Origin: JAAKFL01 sp964629645
GTDB lineage: Bacteria > Chlamydiota > Chlamydiia > Chlamydiales > SLFE01
Length of the DNA stretch: 49,629 nt
Assembly: GCA_964629645.1 (NCBI GenBank)
Contig: CAZVSU010000006.1
Location: 1-49,629, forward strand
Direction: 5' to 3'
Shown: in pieces, positions 47,057 to 49,629 of the stretch
Position numbering within the stretch: position 1 is the first letter of the stretch
How the letters are laid out: each line of letters starts with the position of its first letter
The notes under the pieces: model-generated
The model's input: only the letters and a program-made list of their open reading frames with translations
Database searches by the model: none
Told to the model about the DNA's origin: nothing
Translations under genes and position numbers: made by a program

Positions 47057-47401
47057 TCAATTCTCATTTTCTGGAGATGGCTCATACCTTCGATATACGC
47101 AAATACCTTTATCTGGAATTCTATCGGGATATGGTAATACAATAATTTTGTCATCCCAATGTATATCGATAGAGTCAGGAAAATTACTACTTATTTCGGC
47201 TATAATGGTCCCTGCTACATCATAGTCTAATTCTTCTTGAGACAAAGGTTTGTCATAATACAAATAAATAATAAACCTTTTTTCTTCGTTGATATACTCA
47301 ACAGAAATTTTTCTCATATTAGGTCTAATTTCACATTGAAGAGCCCTATTCGTATAAAAAACAAGGTCCGATATATCATTCAGATTTGGTGACTTATTCA
47401 T
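47057..47401 (-). CDS. Candidate immunity protein for the adjacent toxin
   Basis: 114 residues from the ATG at 47401 (MNKSPNLNDISDL), which lies four bases after the toxin stop codon with GGTAAAGG in front; the longer frame overlaps the toxin gene. The sequence is acidic with alternating strands (IRPNMRKISVEYINEEKRFIIYLYY, KIIVLPYPDRIPDKGICVYRRYE), a pattern I associate with small polymorphic-toxin immunity proteins. There are no cysteine pairs or membrane segments. No exact family is assigned. Position directly 3' to a C-terminal nuclease toxin is the strongest evidence. Confidence 0.6.
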   Translation of the reverse strand: MNKSPNLNDISDLVFYTNRALQCEIRPNMRKISVEYINEEKRFIIYLYYDKPLSQEELDYDVAGTIIAEISSNFPDSIDIHWDDKIIVLPYPDRIPDKGICVYRRYEPSPENEN

Positions 47402-47405
47402 GCCT

Positions 47406-49145
47406 TTACCATAATTTTGCTTCAGGATGCTCTGGAACGATGTGAGCTCCATCTTTAGAATAATGAATTGTTCCCTTGGAAGTAGGCCGCGACTCTACCT
47501 TATTCCTCCACATTCCTATAGACTCTTTAAAATCTACAACCTCTTGATATCCTGCTTTTCCCATTTCCCCTCTCTTTGGGGTTCCCGTTCCAGCATATTT
47601 CTTTAAAAGTCCATCAGCATCTTTGTGCTCAAAAATGCTCTTGCCCTCCTGATAATTGTGCTTTCCAGGAACGTGCTTATTTTGCTTATCCCAATGAATA
47701 CTACTCCTTTCGAAAAACCGTGATCGTTCTGTGTATTGCTGTAAACCTTTAGAAACAACTCCCTCTTTGCTAGATACCGACATAGCCATTGATTCAAGAT
47801 TGCATATCCGATTAGCCTCTTTCAGTTTCTTATAAGCAGAAACGCCCTTGATTGCTGCAGATCCAGCAAAAATATCAACACCATACTTCCCGACAGCATA
47901 ACCGACTAATTCACCTTTTTCTTGATCACTTAGCTGGTTAAAATTTTCATACAGCCTTACGAGCTCATCAGCGTACTCATGCAGCTTGTCCCTATCAACG
48001 GTTTTTAAATAATCCACTACATGTTCTGCCATTTCGTAACCAGCACTCGCAAGATTATTAACAGAATCAATTGGATGCTCTCCAAAAGCCCATAAGCATT
48101 CACCCAAACCATAGACGGTGTTGCAAAGAGAAGGTACAAAATCACATGCAGCGTCACATGCTCCACTAAAGGCTGCTAGAGAAAAAGCATCTATAAACTC
48201 ATTTGGGGCCAGGTTGTAAGGGACAAAATAATCTGGCTTTTTGGAAATTATGTAGTCATCAAGAGACTTTTCAAAGTCTCCAATCTCAAAGTATGCTGAG
48301 GCTCTTTGAAAATATGCCTCAAGGTTCTTGGGATCCTTAGCTATAGCATTGTTTAGAGACTCAATTGCTTGATTGTATAGACCTACTTCTAAAAAAGCTT
48401 CTCCCTGCTTTTGAAAAACTTCCGAAGTCAGCAGATTTTCTTTTCCGTTCTTTTTAGCAAGCTCAATGAAGGAAATAATATCGGACAATGACTCATCTAT
48501 ATTTCCTTCCATTAACGCAATCAGCCCCCTGTTGTACATCGGAACCATATTGTAAGATTCATGATGATAACAACTTTCTATTAATTCCTTATATATAGGA
48601 ATAATCGTTCCTGGAATTGTAGATAAAATTTGTAAAGCATTATTTGCTCGATTGTTGATTCGATCGATATTGCTTATGAGTTTTTCATGATCTTTTGGAT
48701 TTTTATACAGCTTTTTGTACCACTCTATGGAGTCAACTCTTGTGAATTCTATTTTTCTTCCAAGTCTATTTGCCGCATTTAGATACTCACTCAGTAAACA
48801 CAGATACCCACATGCATTTGAGGCTTGTACCATATGTCGTATATAGCAAATATCAGCTGGAAAATATGGCCCTGCTTTTTTTGCAGATAAGAATTTCTTC
48901 ATAAATTCATGCCATACCCTATCCTCAGGATATTTTGGGTGCCAAGTTGTGTCATCGGGAAATCCACCTCCAATCTTATCACTTACATAATGACTAAAGC
49001 ATTTACAGTGATAAAAACACCCACAGCCAGGTATTCCATTATAGTAGTAAACACTTACGCCATCATCACATCCCGCAAAACTCTGTCCAATTGAAAAGAT
49101 CCATGAAAGCATTAGGACCTTTATAATTATATTTTTGAATGACAC
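47406..49145 (-). CDS. Secreted TPR protein with C-terminal Ntox50-like nuclease toxin domain
   Basis: 579 residues. N-terminal signal peptide (about 1-24, ending SFAGC, possibly a weak lipobox), then a short Cys-rich part (GCGCFYHCKC). TPR-like helix pairs lie at about 245-305 (GEAFLEVGLYNQAIESLNNA, then LEAYFQRASAYFEIGDFEKS). A pre-toxin region (ELVGYAVGKYGVDIFAGSAAIKG, NRICNLESM) is of the kind seen in chlamydial families. The last about 100 residues match the Ntox50-type polymorphic toxin pattern: DKQNKHVPGKHNYQEGKS, LLKKYAGTGTP, VVDFKESIG and IHYSKDGAHIVPEHP. Such domains are predicted ribonucleases of the BECR fold. The gene is AT-rich compared with its surroundings and is followed 4 bases later by a candidate immunity gene. 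Target could be host or rival bacteria. Confidence 0.75.
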   Translation of the reverse strand: MSFKNIIIKVLMLSWIFSIGQSFAGCDDGVSVYYYNGIPGCGCFYHCKCFSHYVSDKIGGGFPDDTTWHPKYPEDRVWHEFMKKFLSAKKAGPYFPADICYIRHMVQASNACGYLCLLSEYLNAANRLGRKIEFTRVDSIEWYKKLYKNPKDHEKLISNIDRINNRANNALQILSTIPGTIIPIYKELIESCYHHESYNMVPMYNRGLIALMEGNIDESLSDIISFIELAKKNGKENLLTSEVFQKQGEAFLEVGLYNQAIESLNNAIAKDPKNLEAYFQRASAYFEIGDFEKSLDDYIISKKPDYFVPYNLAPNEFIDAFSLAAFSGACDAACDFVPSLCNTVYGLGECLWAFGEHPIDSVNNLASAGYEMAEHVVDYLKTVDRDKLHEYADELVRLYENFNQLSDQEKGELVGYAVGKYGVDIFAGSAAIKGVSAYKKLKEANRICNLESMAMSVSSKEGVVSKGLQQYTERSRFFERSSIHWDKQNKHVPGKHNYQEGKSIFEHKDADGLLKKYAGTGTPKRGEMGKAGYQEVVDFKESIGMWRNKVESRPTSKGTIHYSKDGAHIVPEHPEAKLW

Positions 49146-49305
49146 CTAAAATTCTCCATTTTTCTCAATACAGAGTAGATGATTCCAGAATAAATGATCA
49201 ATAATAATGAAAAGTTTAACGAATATCCTGCTTTGGAAAACCAGGACACCTGCAAAGTTAACTAAAATCTTTGATATTGTATGATGTTTAGCTTCGAACT
49301 CAAAA
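49146..49305. other. AT-rich intergenic region between toxin gene and ISAs1 remnant
   Basis: 160 bases, very AT-rich, containing the upstream region of the toxin gene (minus) and of the transposase (plus). No gene is supported. A promoter for the toxin probably lies here, but several candidate hexamers are equally good. Confidence 0.4.
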
Positions 49306-49590
49306 ATGGAGCAGCCAATCATGACAATAAATTTATTTCAATGCCTTGATTCAATCCCTGACCCCAGATGTGCACGAGGAGTCCGCCACAAATCTCCGAC
49401 CATCCTCAAAATGATCACGCTTGGCTTTGCGTGCCGGTTAATTGCTGTCGAACATATTGTGAACTTCTTTCGACCTCTTTGGCATATTATCGGTCCTGAG
49501 CTCGGCTCTGATCGCATGCAGCCACCAGATCCCACAACTGTACGACGTGTGCTAGGGGGCGTCTTCAAATTTGGAATCAGCTTAATTTGA
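49306..49590 (+). pseudogene. ISAs1-family transposase, N-terminal remnant
   Basis: 94 codons. The first about 80 residues match the N-terminal DDE_Tnp_1-associated domain of ISAs1-type transposases: FQCLDSIPDPRCARGVRHKS, TILKMITLGFACRLIAVEHI and PPDPTTVRRVL. After RRVL the frame enters a sequence matching the AGGGGRCGTCTTC repeat seen elsewhere in the window and soon stops; the catalytic DDE domain is absent. Either the transposase was broken by that repeat or the remnant ends there. The window stops 39 bases later. Confidence 0.7.
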
Positions 49591-49629
49591 GTTCTTTTCC
49601 CTTAGGAGGGCGTGCAAGAGGAGGGGCCA

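Noticed and set aside
46665..47060. A 131-codon minus-strand frame.
   Set aside because: It translates through the tRNA fragment, giving the tell-tale VPGSSPGCP peptide, and shows no family features.

Overview
The window looks like a chromosomal scaffold piece from a member of the Chlamydiota, most likely an amoeba-associated environmental chlamydia (order Parachlamydiales) rather than a Chlamydia species. The evidence is gene order and content. The rpmG-lolE-lolD cluster and the pepF-groES-groEL cluster match the order I recall from Chlamydia trachomatis. There is a short RodZ-like protein without a periplasmic domain and a DASS/SLC13 dicarboxylate carrier of the chlamydial 2-oxoglutarate/malate type. 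There are also proteins with eukaryote-facing domains (an F-box protein, a CX5R phosphatase, a very large unassigned protein) of the kind that is expanded in amoeba-associated chlamydiae.

Layout. 1-4.6 kb (minus strand): the 5' part of a probable tRNA, lolD, lolE, rpmG and a gene with two DEDDh-exonuclease-like domains. 4.8-9.1 kb (plus): a tight run of rodZ-like, DUF368 lipid-carrier flippase, SUI1/YciH, M29 aminopeptidase and SLC13 transporter. 9.1-11.2 kb (minus): DUF2490 beta-barrel protein and an F-box protein. 11.3-27.5 kb (plus): a 16-kb run of closely packed or overlapping genes, guaB-purM-purSL-purQ-purH-purC-purD-purN-purF-guaA, followed by a PTGES2-like thioredoxin/GST protein, BolA, a CGFS monothiol glutaredoxin and a 3-hydroxyisobutyrate-dehydrogenase-family protein. 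27.5-28.3 kb (minus): a secreted double OB-fold (BOF) protein. 28.6-33.8 kb (plus): pepF, a CIRCE-like operator, groES, groEL with a strong terminator, an AsmA-like fragment, a MITE-like inverted-repeat element and a small unknown gene. 33.9-35.7 kb (minus): pyruvate kinase. 35.9-38 kb: a 51-codon basic ORF, a NIF3-family protein (minus), rpiA and a DUF151 protein. 38-45.9 kb (plus): a 2028-residue protein of unknown function and a SopB/IpgD-type CX5R phosphatase. 45.9-49.6 kb: scaffold gap, deformylase remnant cut by an IS66-family fragment, a tRNA-Met 3' fragment, an AT-rich secreted TPR toxin (Ntox50-like) with a candidate immunity gene, and an ISAs1-family transposase remnant.

How it fits together. 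The purine block supplies PurM, PurSL, PurQ, PurH, PurC, PurD, PurN, PurF plus GuaB and GuaA, i.e. most of PRPP to GMP. PurE/PurK, PurB and PurA are not in the window. GuaB is of the eukaryotic (plant/animal-like) type, and the PTGES2-like protein also resembles its eukaryotic counterpart. BolA and the CGFS glutaredoxin form a classic [2Fe-2S] pair, and PurF carries the cysteines of an Fe-S amidotransferase.

The most unusual places are the following. (1) The gap at 45.9 kb is flanked on both sides by exact 55-base copies of upstream sequence, the signature of a collapsed tandem duplication of a 2321-bp unit that carries the whole phosphatase gene. (2) The toxin/immunity pair lies in a mobile, AT-rich segment beside a tRNA 3' end. 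(3) The F-box/propeller protein. (4) The tandem DEDDh protein, whose second domain appears to have lost its catalytic residues. (5) A short repeat family (AGGGGRCGTCTTC...) occurs three times, once as the last coding bases of pepF. No CRISPR array or rRNA gene was seen.
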